A stretch of DNA of 64,000 bases from assembly GCA_003279055.1 (NCBI GenBank), contig QCBP01000001.1:124001-188000 (forward strand). Reading direction: 5' to 3'. The DNA is from Prochlorococcus sp. AG-347-I21 (GTDB lineage: Bacteria; Cyanobacteriota; Cyanobacteriia; PCC-6307; Cyanobiaceae). Both the position numbers and the translations under genes were made by a program. The notes under the pieces are model-generated. The model saw only the letters and a program-made list of their open reading frames with translations, was not told the DNA's origin and did no database searches. Shown in pieces: positions 8,515-17,494 of this stretch (position 1 is its first letter; each line of letters starts with the position of its first letter).

Positions 8515-11418
8515 ATGGTTTTTAAAAACGATAATAGTTTTGAAGAAGATAATTCCATCAACATAAGAGGCGCGCGTCAGCATAACTTAAAAGATATTGA
8601 TCTTTCGTTACCTAGAAATAAATTTATTGTTTTTACTGGTGTTAGTGGAAGTGGTAAAAGTTCCTTGGCTTTCGACACTATTTTTGCTGAAGGTCAAAGA
8701 AGATATGTTGAGAGTTTGTCAGCGTACGCTAGACAATTTTTGGGACAAGTAGATAAACCAGATGTTGATAATATCGAAGGCTTGTCACCTGCTATCTCAA
8801 TCGATCAAAAGTCTACTAGCCATAATCCTCGATCAACAGTTGGAACCGTAACAGAGATACAAGATTATCTGAGATTGTTGTTTGGCCGCGCTGGCGAGCC
8901 ACACTGTCATCACTGTGGGATTCCAATTGCACCCCAAACAATTGATGAAATGGTTGATAATATTCTTTCATTGCCAGAAGGTACGAGGTATCAACTATTA
9001 GCGCCTGTAGTAAGGGGTAAAAAAGGAACACATGCTAAATTAATTAGTGGATTAGCAGCCGAAGGCTTTGCCAGGGTAAGAATTAATGGAGAAGTAAGGG
9101 AACTTGCCGATAGTATAGAATTAGATAAAAATCAAATTCATAATATTGAAGTTGTAGTTGATAGATTGATAGCAAGAGAAGGAATACAAGAAAGATTGAA
9201 TGATTCTTTACAAACTTGTTTAAAAAGAGGCGATGGTTTAGCAATAGTAGAAGTTGTTCCAAAAAAAGGAGAAAATTTACCTTCTAACTTAGAACGAGAA
9301 AAATTATATTCAGAAAATTATGCTTGCCCTGTTCATGGCTCTATCGTAGACGAATTGTCTCCTAGATTATTTTCCTTCAATAGCCCATATGGCGCTTGTC
9401 CAGATTGTCATGGGATTGGTTATCTAAAAAAATTTACAGAAGATAGAGTTATACCAGATAAAACATTACCTGTTTATGCTGCAATAGCACCTTGGAGTGA
9501 GAAAGATAATACTTATTATTTTTCTCTCTTATATTCTGTAGGACAAGCTTATGGTTTTGAATTGAAAACCCCTTGGAAAGATTTAAGTGATATGCAAAAA
9601 AAAGTTTTATTGTCAGGATCAGATAAACCAATATTAATCCAAGCTGATAGTCGTTTTAAAACCACTAGTGGTTTTGAAAGACCATTTGAAGGGATTTTAC
9701 CAATATTAGAAAGACAATTAAATGAAGCCAACGGAGAATCAGTTAAGCAAAAGTTAGAAAAGTATCTAGAGTTGGTTCCTTGTAAGACTTGCTCTGGAAA
9801 AAGATTAAGACCTGAAGCTTTGGCCGTTAAGCTAGGCCCCTATAGTATTACTGATCTAACGTCTATAAGTGTTTTTGAAACCTTAACTCATATCGAGCGA
9901 ATTATGGGATTAGGTAAGACTAAGGAACAAAATATATCTTTATCAGAGAAACAAAAGCAGATAGGTGAATTGGTTTTGAAAGAGATCCGTTTACGCTTAA
10001 AGTTTTTAATTAATGTTGGTTTAGATTATTTGACTTTAGATAGACCCGCTATGACTTTGTCTGGTGGAGAGGCTCAACGCATACGATTAGCTACGCAAAT
10101 TGGTGCAGGTCTTACTGGCGTTTTATATGTATTAGATGAGCCAAGTATTGGTTTACACCAGCGAGATAATGACAGATTATTAGAAACCCTAAAAAGCTTA
10201 AGAGACTTAGGAAATACTTTAGTTGTTGTTGAACATGACGAAGATACTATGAAATCAGCAGATTACTTAGTAGACATTGGACCGGGGGCAGGTATTTATG
10301 GAGGGGAAATTATTGCTAAAGGATCATTTCAAGATGTCTTGAAATCGGAAAGGTCATTAACTGGTGCTTATCTTAGTGGAAGAAAGTCGATTCCTACTCC
10401 AAAAGAACGAAGATCATCTGTTAAAAAAAGTTTAATTTTAAATAATTGCTCTAAAAATAATTTAAAGAATATATCTGTAGAATTTCCCCTTGGGCGATTA
10501 GTTTCTGTAACTGGTGTAAGTGGAAGTGGTAAAAGCACCTTGATAAATGAATTGCTTCATCCTGCTTTGAGCCATTCTTTAGGATTAAAAGTCCCTTTTC
10601 CTCAAGGGGTAAAAGAATTAAAGGGTATTAAGGCAATTGATAAAGTTATTGTTATTGATCAATCTCCCATAGGGAGAACTCCTAGATCAAATCCTGCTAC
10701 TTATACTGGTGCTTTTGATCCTATAAGGCAAATTTTTACTGCCACAGTAGAAGCAAAAGCCAGGGGTTATCAAGCTGGTCAATTTAGTTTTAATGTGAAA
10801 GGAGGAAGGTGCGAAGCTTGTAAGGGTCAGGGGGTTAATGTTATTGAAATGAATTTTTTACCTGATGTTTATGTTCAATGTGAAGTATGTAAGGGAGCTC
10901 GTTTTAATAGGGAAACTCTTCAGGTCAAATACAAAGGTTTTAATATATCTGATGTTTTAGAGATGACTGTTGAGCAAGCTGCAGAAACTTTTTCTGCTAT
11001 ACCTCAAGCTGCAGACAGATTATCCACACTGGTAGATGTTGGATTAGGATATGTAAAATTAGGCCAACCAGCTCCCACATTATCTGGTGGAGAAGCTCAA
11101 AGAGTTAAGTTGGCCACAGAACTATCTAAAAGAGCTACAGGTAAAACTCTATATTTAATTGACGAACCAACTACGGGTTTAAGTTTTTATGATGTTCATA
11201 AACTAATGGATGTAATTCAACGTTTGGTAGATAAAGGTAATTCGGTAATTGTCATAGAACATAATTTGGATGTTATTAGATGTTCTGACTGGATTATTGA
11301 TTTAGGACCTGATGGAGGAGATAAAGGTGGCGAAATTATTGCAGAAGGTATTCCTGAAGATGTAGCGAAACATCCCACAAGCCACACGGCAAAGTATCTT
11401 AAAAAAGTTCTCAAATAA
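8515..11418 (+). CDS. uvrA: Excinuclease ABC subunit A
   Basis: UvrA is the damage-recognition ATPase of nucleotide excision repair, loading UvrB onto lesions. The 967-residue protein shows two ABC ATPase modules: Walker A GVSGSGKS at 42-49 and again in the second half near residue 670, each with a split signature (TLSGGEAQRIRLATQIG and TLSGGEAQRVKLATELS) and Walker B (LYVLDEPSIGLH and LYLIDEPTTGLS). Zinc-binding cysteine sets are present at CHHCG, at CPVHG with CPDCHGIG, and at CEACKGQG with CEVCKG. Length and motif order are standard and nothing is missing. The short UvrA2 type is excluded by the complete insertion domains. It probably shares regulation with recN. Confidence 0.98.
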   Translation: MVFKNDNSFEEDNSINIRGARQHNLKDIDLSLPRNKFIVFTGVSGSGKSSLAFDTIFAEGQRRYVESLSAYARQFLGQVDKPDVDNIEGLSPAISIDQKSTSHNPRSTVGTVTEIQDYLRLLFGRAGEPHCHHCGIPIAPQTIDEMVDNILSLPEGTRYQLLAPVVRGKKGTHAKLISGLAAEGFARVRINGEVRELADSIELDKNQIHNIEVVVDRLIAREGIQERLNDSLQTCLKRGDGLAIVEVVPKKGENLPSNLEREKLYSENYACPVHGSIVDELSPRLFSFNSPYGACPDCHGIGYLKKFTEDRVIPDKTLPVYAAIAPWSEKDNTYYFSLLYSVGQAYGFELKTPWKDLSDMQKKVLLSGSDKPILIQADSRFKTTSGFERPFEGILPILERQLNEANGESVKQKLEKYLELVPCKTCSGKRLRPEALAVKLGPYSITDLTSISVFETLTHIERIMGLGKTKEQNISLSEKQKQIGELVLKEIRLRLKFLINVGLDYLTLDRPAMTLSGGEAQRIRLATQIGAGLTGVLYVLDEPSIGLHQRDNDRLLETLKSLRDLGNTLVVVEHDEDTMKSADYLVDIGPGAGIYGGEIIAKGSFQDVLKSERSLTGAYLSGRKSIPTPKERRSSVKKSLILNNCSKNNLKNISVEFPLGRLVSVTGVSGSGKSTLINELLHPALSHSLGLKVPFPQGVKELKGIKAIDKVIVIDQSPIGRTPRSNPATYTGAFDPIRQIFTATVEAKARGYQAGQFSFNVKGGRCEACKGQGVNVIEMNFLPDVYVQCEVCKGARFNRETLQVKYKGFNISDVLEMTVEQAAETFSAIPQAADRLSTLVDVGLGYVKLGQPAPTLSGGEAQRVKLATELSKRATGKTLYLIDEPTTGLSFYDVHKLMDVIQRLVDKGNSVIVIEHNLDVIRCSDWIIDLGPDGGDKGGEIIAEGIPEDVAKHPTSHTAKYLKKVLK

Positions 11419-11604
11419 AAAAATCTTTGTTGCATTTCTTTGTATTATTAATTATCTGAGCAAAAAGAAAGTTTCTTAAGAGATGCATTTTATTTGTCTA
11501 TCACTCCTTTTTTTTAAAATTTTGGATTTGAAAAATTTAAAATCATAATGCTTTCTTAATATTTCCTTTGGAAATTCGGCTTATTTGTATTAAAGGCGGT
11601 TGAT

Positions 11605-11610
11605 CGGAGG
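11605..11610 (+). promoter_or_regulatory. Strong Shine-Dalgarno site of the SPS gene
   Basis: CGGAGG lies 9 nt before the ATG at 11620. Most genes in this window have no recognisable ribosome-binding site, so this one both supports the start and suggests efficient initiation. The 201-bp gap in front of it (11419-11619) is AT-rich and holds no ORF I would support; it presumably carries the promoter. Confidence 0.7.
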
Positions 11611-11619
11611 ATTTGCTGA

Positions 11620-13032
11620 ATGAGATTCAAATTTTTACATTTACATTTACATGGTCTTATACGTTCTAATAATCTTGAATTAGGCAGGGATGCAGATACA
11701 GGAGGGCAAACACAATACGTTTTAGAATTAGTTAAAAGTTTGGCTAATATTTCAGAAGTTGATCAAGTAGATTTAGTTACTCGTTTAATAAAAGATTCTA
11801 AAGTAGATGATGATTATTCTCAAGAAGAAGAATTTGTAGAACCTGGAGTTAAAATTTTAAGATTTAAATTTGGACCTAATAAATATTTAAGGAAGGAATT
11901 GCTTTGGCCTTATTTAGATCATTTAACTGAAAATCTGATTTCTTATTATAAAAACAATAATAATAAGCCTAATTTTATTCATGCTCATTATGCAGATGCT
12001 GGATATGTTGGCGTTAAACTAAGTAAATACTTAAATGTTCCACTTATTTTTACTGGTCATTCTTTAGGAAGAGAAAAAAAGAGGAAGTTGCTAGATGCTG
12101 GTTTAAAAACTAATCAATTAGAAAATCTTTATTTTATGAGTAAGAGAATTGCGGCAGAAGAAAAAGCTTTAAATTCCGCAGATATTGTTGTAACAAGTAC
12201 TAAACAGGAGTCAGTGTATCAATACTCTCAATATTATTCTTTTTCACCCCATAAAGCTAAAGTGATTCCCCCTGGCGTTGATCATAACAAGTTTCACCAT
12301 ATACATTCCACAACAGAGACAGCGGAAATTGACAATATGATGAATCCTTTTCTAAAGGATTCTACTAAACCTCCATTACTAACAATTTCTAGAGCTGTAC
12401 GAAGAAAAAATATTCCTTCCTTGATTGAAGCATTCGGAAGATCTGAAAAATTAAAAAGAAAAACTAATTTAATTTTGATCTTGGGTTGCCGAGAAAGTAC
12501 TTCAAAACTTGAGCCTCAACAAAAAGATGTATTCCATAATATTTTTGAAATGATTGATAAATATAATTTGTATGGAAAGGTAGCTTATCCAAAAAAGCAT
12601 CTTCCAAGTCAGATACCTTCTTTATATAGGTGGGCTGCTAGTAGAGGTGGTGTATTTGTAAATCCAGCTTTAACAGAGCCTTTTGGTTTAACCCTTCTTG
12701 AAGCTTCTTCCTGTGGATTGCCAATAATATCAACAAATGATGGGGGACCAAAAGAAATTCGTTCAAAATGCGAAAATGGACTTTTAGTTGATGTTACTGA
12801 TATTAATGCGTTGAAACTTATTCTTGAAAAAGGAATTTCTAATAATAATCAGTGGAAACTATGGAGCAGAAATGGTATTGAGGGTGTTAACAGGCATTAT
12901 AGTTGGAACACTCATGTAAGAAATTATTTATCAATACTCAAAGAAAACTTTTCAAGGTCAAATAGTTATTCTTCATCTGATATTAAAGAGAGTTGTTTAA
13001 AAGGAAGTTCTTCACTTATAAAACCCCATTGA
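11620..13032 (+). CDS. spsA: Sucrose-phosphate synthase, glucosyltransferase domain only
   Basis: A GT4-family enzyme that transfers glucose from a nucleotide sugar to fructose-6-phosphate, giving sucrose-6-phosphate, an osmolyte precursor. The N-terminal signature LHLHGLIRS...ELGRDADTGGQTQYV (residues 7-33) is diagnostic of sucrose synthases and SPS; FTGHSLGREK, ISRAVRRKNIPSLIEAF and the nucleotide-binding NPALTEPFGLTLLEASSCG motif follow. The protein stops at 470 residues, soon after the GT-B fold, with a serine-rich tail. The C-terminal HAD/SPP-like domain found in the longer bidomain SPS proteins of other cyanobacteria is absent, so a separate sucrose phosphatase would be needed. Its 3' end overlaps a convergent small gene by 67 bp. 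Sucrose synthase is less likely given the N-terminal signature and genome type. Confidence 0.9.
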   Translation: MRFKFLHLHLHGLIRSNNLELGRDADTGGQTQYVLELVKSLANISEVDQVDLVTRLIKDSKVDDDYSQEEEFVEPGVKILRFKFGPNKYLRKELLWPYLDHLTENLISYYKNNNNKPNFIHAHYADAGYVGVKLSKYLNVPLIFTGHSLGREKKRKLLDAGLKTNQLENLYFMSKRIAAEEKALNSADIVVTSTKQESVYQYSQYYSFSPHKAKVIPPGVDHNKFHHIHSTTETAEIDNMMNPFLKDSTKPPLLTISRAVRRKNIPSLIEAFGRSEKLKRKTNLILILGCRESTSKLEPQQKDVFHNIFEMIDKYNLYGKVAYPKKHLPSQIPSLYRWAASRGGVFVNPALTEPFGLTLLEASSCGLPIISTNDGGPKEIRSKCENGLLVDVTDINALKLILEKGISNNNQWKLWSRNGIEGVNRHYSWNTHVRNYLSILKENFSRSNSYSSSDIKESCLKGSSSLIKPH

Positions 13033-13211
13033 TTGAATATCTTGGGATCAGGGTGAAGAATTAGTTGATTTTTATGAGTTTTTTTTAGTTTAAAGCCTTT
13101 TTGGGATAGTTTTTTCATTAATTTAGCTGTTTCTTCAAATCTTGATGCCATTGCATCAAGACTTGAGCAGTCACTCGTTAATCCATTATCTTTCCATGTA
13201 AAAAAACTCAT
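12966..13211 (-). CDS. Conserved small cyanobacterial protein, 81 residues
   Basis: The 81-residue product starts MSFFTWKDNGLTSDCSSLDA and continues with an amphipathic helix (residues about 20-40), a basic KLKKTHKNQ patch and a tail ending in ISDEE. I recognise the opening pattern as a short protein common in marine picocyanobacteria, but I know no function and see no catalytic motif. There are no membrane segments. The ATG is at 13211. The 3' end runs 67 bp into the 3' end of the convergent SPS gene, so both tails are encoded by the same DNA. It follows mraY by 10 bp on the same strand and may be read from that operon. Confidence 0.7.
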   Translation of the reverse strand: MSFFTWKDNGLTSDCSSLDAMASRFEETAKLMKKLSQKGFKLKKTHKNQLILHPDPKIFNQWGFISEELPFKQLSLISDEE

Positions 13212-13221
13212 AACAAATTTT

Positions 13222-14298
13222 TTAAAGATTAATTTTTAAAACTATACCTAAAATTACAAGTAAAATGTTGATTTTCCAAAAAGTTTCAACTATTTTTTGT
13301 TCCTTAACTCCCTTAAGTTCAAAATGATGGTGCAACGGAGCCATTAAAAATATACGTTTACCTCTGTCAAATAACTTTTTGGTAATTTTAAAAAATCCTA
13401 CTTGAAGTATTACTGATAAAGATTCAACAATAAATATTCCTGACAAAATAGATAATGTAAAAACGCTATTAGTTAATAAGGCTATAGAACCTAGAATTGC
13501 ACCGAGACTTAAAGATCCAGTGTCACCCATAAATATTTTTGCAGGATAATCATTATATTTGAGAAATCCTAAGCATATGCCGGATAATGAATAACATAAG
13601 ATACTAAAAACAAAAAGTTCTTGCTGTTCTTTCATTAAGATTTCTGTTCCTAATCCATAAAAGACAATCCCACTGCAACCAGCTGCTAATCCATCTAGTC
13701 CGTCAGTCAAATTTACTGAATTACTCATGCCAACAAGTACTAGAGAAGCAATGGGCAATATGAAAATACTCATATTTAATTCCCAAGAGTCAGAAATTAT
13801 GATTATTTGATTTATAAAATTTTTTTCATAGGCTAAAAATACAAAAATTATCGAGATTATACTTTGTAGAGTCAATTTTTCTTTTGTTTTTAATCCTGTG
13901 TTCTTTTTGTTTTTTATGCTTAAATAATCATCTAAGAATCCTGTGATAAAAAAACCAAAAATAGCAAATAATAAAAGAAATAATTTTAGGGACTTTAAAT
14001 GTATTGTTATTATTAAAAGAAAAATTAAAAAAGGGATTAGCATAAAAATACCACCCATTGTTGGAGTATCACTTTTTTTAAAGTGAGTCATAGGGCCTTC
14101 AGCCCTAATATTTTGAAGAAAATTGAACTTTCTGATTATTTTTAGACCATTCTTTGTTGTAAATAAAGAAGTAAAAAAAAATAATATATAGACTCCTATA
14201 TAGATAAAATTATTAAAAATATAGGATGTAATTATTAAAGCAAAAGTATTTAATATTAATAGGGCTTTAAAGTTAAACTGTTTAATCTTCCCAATCAT
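13222..14298 (-). CDS. mraY: Phospho-N-acetylmuramoyl-pentapeptide transferase
   Basis: MraY moves phospho-MurNAc-pentapeptide from UDP onto undecaprenyl phosphate, forming lipid I at the cytoplasmic face of the inner membrane. The 358-residue protein has about ten hydrophobic segments and the family motifs in order: PTMGGI near residue 79, a DDYLSI acidic pair, NSVNLTDGLDGLAAG, FMGDTGSLSLGA and the histidine-rich MAPLHHHFELKG near the end. The ATG at 14298 lies inside the end of the upstream DUF3134 gene (17-bp overlap), so translation is probably coupled. Other mur genes are not adjacent, unlike the dcw clusters of many bacteria. Confidence 0.97.
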   Translation of the reverse strand: MIGKIKQFNFKALLILNTFALIITSYIFNNFIYIGVYILFFFTSLFTTKNGLKIIRKFNFLQNIRAEGPMTHFKKSDTPTMGGIFMLIPFLIFLLIITIHLKSLKLFLLLFAIFGFFITGFLDDYLSIKNKKNTGLKTKEKLTLQSIISIIFVFLAYEKNFINQIIIISDSWELNMSIFILPIASLVLVGMSNSVNLTDGLDGLAAGCSGIVFYGLGTEILMKEQQELFVFSILCYSLSGICLGFLKYNDYPAKIFMGDTGSLSLGAILGSIALLTNSVFTLSILSGIFIVESLSVILQVGFFKITKKLFDRGKRIFLMAPLHHHFELKGVKEQKIVETFWKINILLVILGIVLKINL

Positions 14299-14560
14299 CT
14301 TCTGAAGAGTCTTCTTCAGTTTTATAATCTTCTTTTTCTCCCATTAGCGCAGAAAGTTCTTCTTCTTCTATAGTACTAATTTCTTGTGCATCGCCTTCTT
14401 TTTCAGCAACAAGTCTTCCTGTATTTTCAAGCCAAGATAGTAGATCAGGTTCCTCTCTTAATGGCAAAACAGGAGCTGCATCATCTCTGTGATAGCATGT
14501 TAAAGCAGGGTTGATTTCAGAAATATCGTCTAATCTAAGTTTTAGTTTATTTGAGTCCAT
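14282..14560 (-). CDS. DUF3134 family small acidic protein
   Basis: A 92-residue cytosolic protein matching the cyanobacterial DUF3134 pattern: an N-terminal ENPAL-like segment (here EINPALTCYHRDDAAPVLPL), then REEPDLLSWLENTGRLVA, followed by a strongly acidic C-terminal half (many E and D residues, ending SSEDDWED). No enzyme motif is present. The ATG is at 14560. Its last 17 bp overlap the start of mraY in another frame, and no other gene lies upstream on this strand, so it is probably the first gene of the DUF3134-mraY-81-residue transcript. The function of the family is unknown. Confidence 0.82.
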   Translation of the reverse strand: MDSNKLKLRLDDISEINPALTCYHRDDAAPVLPLREEPDLLSWLENTGRLVAEKEGDAQEISTIEEEELSALMGEKEDYKTEEDSSEDDWED

Positions 14561-14613
14561 TTTAAATTATGTTCTATATATAAGATAATACATAATGATG
14601 CTCACGAAAAACT

Positions 14614-14808
14614 TTGTTTGATAAAGGAAATTTAAAATACTTTTTTATATGGCTAGTGTCATTGTTGATTTCTGGATTATTTAAACTTATTGGATATTTG
14701 AATCCCAATGTTTTAATAATTAATAACTTTCTTGTCTTATTACTAGTTTTTGGTCCAGCTCTTTTAGTTACAATAATATTAGTTTTTAATAAGTTTTCAA
14801 ATTCTTAA
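14614..14808 (+). CDS. Putative small two-helix membrane protein
   Basis: A 64-residue frame with two hydrophobic stretches (about residues 9-28 and 37-58) separated by a short polar NPNVLIINN loop, which would make a helical hairpin in the membrane. The frame opens at a TTG with no clear ribosome-binding site, and no in-frame ATG lies just upstream. It sits alone between the divergent DUF3134 gene and argG, ending 36 bp before argG. Cyanobacteria encode many such mini-membrane proteins, but no conserved motif identifies this one, and hydrophobic frames arise easily in AT-rich DNA. Confidence 0.45.
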   Translation: MFDKGNLKYFFIWLVSLLISGLFKLIGYLNPNVLIINNFLVLLLVFGPALLVTIILVFNKFSNS

Positions 14809-14844
14809 TTACGTCAAAAATTTAAATTTATGGAGCAAATTTGA

Positions 14845-16059
14845 ATGCAGCAGGTAAAAAAAATTGTACTGGCCTATTCTGGTGGCGTAGATACGAGTGT
14901 TTGTATTCCATATTTAAAAAATGAATATGGAATTTCAGAAGTGGTTACTTTTGTGGCAGATCTTGGGCAAGGCGAAGATTTAGAACTTATCAGGCAAAAG
15001 GCTTTAAATTCTGGTGCATCTCAATCAATAGTTGGAAATTTAGTTAATAGTTTTGTTGAGAGATATGCTTTTCCAGCAATTAGGGCAAACGCGTTATATC
15101 TAGATAAATATCCTTTATCTACAGCTCTTGCGAGGCCTTTGATTGCTGAGAATCTCGTAAATATTGCTCGAGAGGTTAATGCTGATGCGGTAGCTCATGG
15201 ATGCACTGGCAAAGGGAACGACCAAGTTCGGTTTGATTTAGCAATTAATGCTTTGGGTCCTGATTTGAAAATTATTACTCCTGCCAGGGAGTGGAATATG
15301 AGTAGAGAAGAGGCAATAGTTTATGGAGAAAGGTTTGGTATTCCCGCACCAGTTTCAAAAAAATCGCCATATTCAATAGACGTTAACTTACTTGGTAGGA
15401 GTATTGAAGCTGGGATTTTAGAAGACCCAATGAAAGAAGCACCTGAAGATATATTTGCGATGACATCATCAATTGAAAATTCACCTGATTCCCCTCAAGA
15501 TATAGAAATAGTCTTTAAAAATGGATTTCCAGTTAAAATTAATGATGAATTTTTAACACCAGTGGAGATTATTCAAAAAGCAAATGATCTTGCTGGAGCT
15601 CATGGTTTTGGAAGAATAGATATGATTGAAGATCGAGTAGTAGGAATTAAAAGTAGAGAGATTTATGAAACGCCTGGCCTGTTACTTTTAATCAAAGCTC
15701 ACAAAGAATTAGAGAGTATTACATTAAATCCAGATGTTGTCGACTTTAAAGGAATAGTAGAAAAGAAATGGGGCCAATTAGTCTATCAAGGTTTTTGGTT
15801 TGGACCTCTTAAAGATAGTTTAGATGCATTTATTTCATCGACTCAAACTTCAGTTAATGGAAAAGTAAAGATGAGACTTCATAAGGGGAACGCAATAGTA
15901 ATTGGGAGAATGTCGGAAAATAATTCACTTTATAGGGAAGATTTGGCAACTTATAGCAAAGACGATGTTTTTAATCATTCTTTAGCTGAGGGTTTTATTT
16001 ATATGTGGGGCATGTCAAATAAAATATGGGCTGAATTAAACACTAAAACAAATGATTAA
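14845..16059 (+). CDS. argG: Argininosuccinate synthase
   Basis: ArgG joins citrulline and aspartate with ATP cleavage to give argininosuccinate, the penultimate step of arginine synthesis. The N-terminal PP-loop AYSGGVDTS is at residues 10-18, and the citrulline/aspartate-binding region [13 protein letters not shown] and the [10 protein letters not shown] motif follow. The length of 404 is typical of the bacterial short form. The ATG is at 14845; an ATG 15 bp upstream runs into a stop after four codons. Its stop lies 3 bp from the end of convergent rpsF. Arginine made here also feeds polyamines through speB/speE, but those genes are 26 kb away. Confidence 0.98.
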   Translation: MQQVKKIVLAYSGGVDTSVCIPYLKNEYGISEVVTFVADLGQGEDLELIRQKALNSGASQSIVGNLVNSFVERYAFPAIRANALYLDKYPLSTALARPLIAENLVNIAREVNADAVAHGCTGKGNDQVRFDLAINALGPDLKIITPAREWNMSREEAIVYGERFGIPAPVSKKSPYSIDVNLLGRSIEAGILEDPMKEAPEDIFAMTSSIENSPDSPQDIEIVFKNGFPVKINDEFLTPVEIIQKANDLAGAHGFGRIDMIEDRVVGIKSREIYETPGLLLLIKAHKELESITLNPDVVDFKGIVEKKWGQLVYQGFWFGPLKDSLDAFISSTQTSVNGKVKMRLHKGNAIVIGRMSENNSLYREDLATYSKDDVFNHSLAEGFIYMWGMSNKIWAELNTKTND

Positions 16060-16062
16060 TAT

Positions 16063-16527
16063 TTATGATTTTGCATTTTCTTTAGTTTCTGTGTCATCTT
16101 TTCCTAAAGTTGAGGTATCAGCACTTACAACTTGTTGTTTTTCCTGAGATTCAACTTTAATTTTTGGATTCTCTTTATCATCTTCTGCTTGAGTTGAATT
16201 TTTAGTAGAAGGTCTTGGAGTTGGCAAAGGCCCTTCTTGTTTAACGGTCATATATCTAATAACATCTTCACTTAGTCTCATCGCCTTTTCAATTTTAAAA
16301 ATATGTTGTCCATCACCCTGATGACTTAGTTGGACGTAAATACCTTCCCTATGTTTTGCTATTTGATAGGCTAATCTTCTTTTTCCCCGCATTTGACTAT
16401 CTAGGATGGTACCGCCAAATTCTTCCAAAAGCTTATTGTATTTATCAATGTGGTTAGTTACTTCATCTTCCGCAATATCTGGGCGGAGGATGTACATGGT
16501 TTCATAATAAGATTGTTGATCGTTCAT
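16063..16527 (-). CDS. rpsF: 30S ribosomal protein S6 with long C-terminal tail
   Basis: S6 binds 16S rRNA together with S18 in the platform of the small subunit. The S6 fold covers residues 1-100: [12 protein letters not shown] at the start, [10 protein letters not shown] and the [11 protein letters not shown] strand. A further 50 or so residues form a polar, lysine- and glutamate-rich tail without a fold signature, longer than in E. coli before post-translational glutamylation. I chose the ATG at 16527 (154 residues); a TTG four codons upstream is possible. The leader carries a good hairpin at 16548-16572. It follows aroE by about 100 bp, and its end nearly touches argG. Confidence 0.95.
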   Translation of the reverse strand: MNDQQSYYETMYILRPDIAEDEVTNHIDKYNKLLEEFGGTILDSQMRGKRRLAYQIAKHREGIYVQLSHQGDGQHIFKIEKAMRLSEDVIRYMTVKQEGPLPTPRPSTKNSTQAEDDKENPKIKVESQEKQQVVSADTSTLGKDDTETKENAKS

Positions 16528-16547
16528 AGTTTCAGACAAGGTCTTTG

Positions 16548-16572
16548 GCTCATAATTATTGATGTTATGAGC
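16548..16572 (-). promoter_or_regulatory. Hairpin in the rpsF leader
   Basis: GCTCATAA (16548-16555) and TTATGAGC (16565-16572) form a perfect 8-bp stem with a 9-nt loop, about 20 nt before the rpsF start codon. There is no T-run after it on the minus strand, so it does not look like an intrinsic terminator for aroE. A translational operator for S6 is possible, but the CCG bulge typical of the known S6:S18 leader motif is not evident. Confidence 0.45.
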
Positions 16573-16633
16573 GTCTGTTCATATTTAACGATACATCATG
16601 ATGTGCAGTTCCTTCAAAATTACTATGATATTT

Positions 16634-17494
16634 TTAAAGATAATTTTTGAGTGCGTCATTCATAATATGAAAAGGTACTTCTAAGCCATTTGTCCAAAAT
16701 GATAATGATTTCAATCCCTGAGCAATAAGCATTTGCAGACCATCGATAGTCATGCAACCTTTTTTAGCGCTAAATTTTAATAGATGAGTTGGAGCTGGAT
16801 TGTAGATTAAATCATAAACAATTGACTTGGAGTTAAGAGATCTCCAAAAAGACTCTCCATAAGGTAAAACATTCATTTCATCTTTAGCTGTTTTCATTCC
16901 TACTGGCGTTGTGTTTACAACTAAATCTGCTTCTTCTATTAAATTTTGAATTTGATTATCATTACTTAACAAACCCTGAAGTTCAATTTGATTTTCAAAA
17001 TTTTTTATTAATTCATCTAGTGATGATTTGTTCCGTGATACTACTGAAATTCCTGAAAGATTTAAATCGATTAATCCTTGAATAACAGATCTTGCTGCAC
17101 CACCGGAGCCAAGAACTATCGATTGCTTTTTTGTTAGGTTTAGTGATTTTAACGGATAAATAAATCCTTCAACATCTGTATTAGTTGCGCTCCATTCTTT
17201 TTTAGAATTTAATTTTAGAGTATTAATTGCTTTCAGTTTGTTTGCAATAGGCGAAATTTCATTACAAAGTTTAAATACTTTCTCTTTATGGGGAATTGTA
17301 ATATTTAACCCTTTGCAATTAATTTTCTTCAAAGAATTCAGAACTAATTCTAGATCTTTATCTTTGCATGGTATAGCAATATAAATTAAATCTAATCCTA
17401 AATATTGAAGGGCAGCATTTTGCATAATCGGTGATAAGGAATGGCTCACTGGATTGCCAATTAATGCAATAAAAGATGTTTTACTTGAAATCAT
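16634..17494 (-). CDS. aroE: Shikimate dehydrogenase
   Basis: AroE reduces 3-dehydroshikimate to shikimate with NADPH, the fourth step of the chorismate pathway. The substrate site motif SHSLSP is at residues 17-22 and the catalytic lysine lies in NITIPHKEK (K70). The NADP-binding loop VLGSGGAARSV is near residue 127, and the late GLQMLIAQGLKSLSFW helix is typical. The length of 286 matches the bacterial enzyme. The ATG is at 17494. It is transcribed divergently from dnaK across an 117-bp gap and precedes rpsF on the same strand. The quinate/shikimate paralogue YdiB is unlikely in a reduced genome. Confidence 0.97.
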   Translation of the reverse strand: MISSKTSFIALIGNPVSHSLSPIMQNAALQYLGLDLIYIAIPCKDKDLELVLNSLKKINCKGLNITIPHKEKVFKLCNEISPIANKLKAINTLKLNSKKEWSATNTDVEGFIYPLKSLNLTKKQSIVLGSGGAARSVIQGLIDLNLSGISVVSRNKSSLDELIKNFENQIELQGLLSNDNQIQNLIEEADLVVNTTPVGMKTAKDEMNVLPYGESFWRSLNSKSIVYDLIYNPAPTHLLKFSAKKGCMTIDGLQMLIAQGLKSLSFWTNGLEVPFHIMNDALKNYL

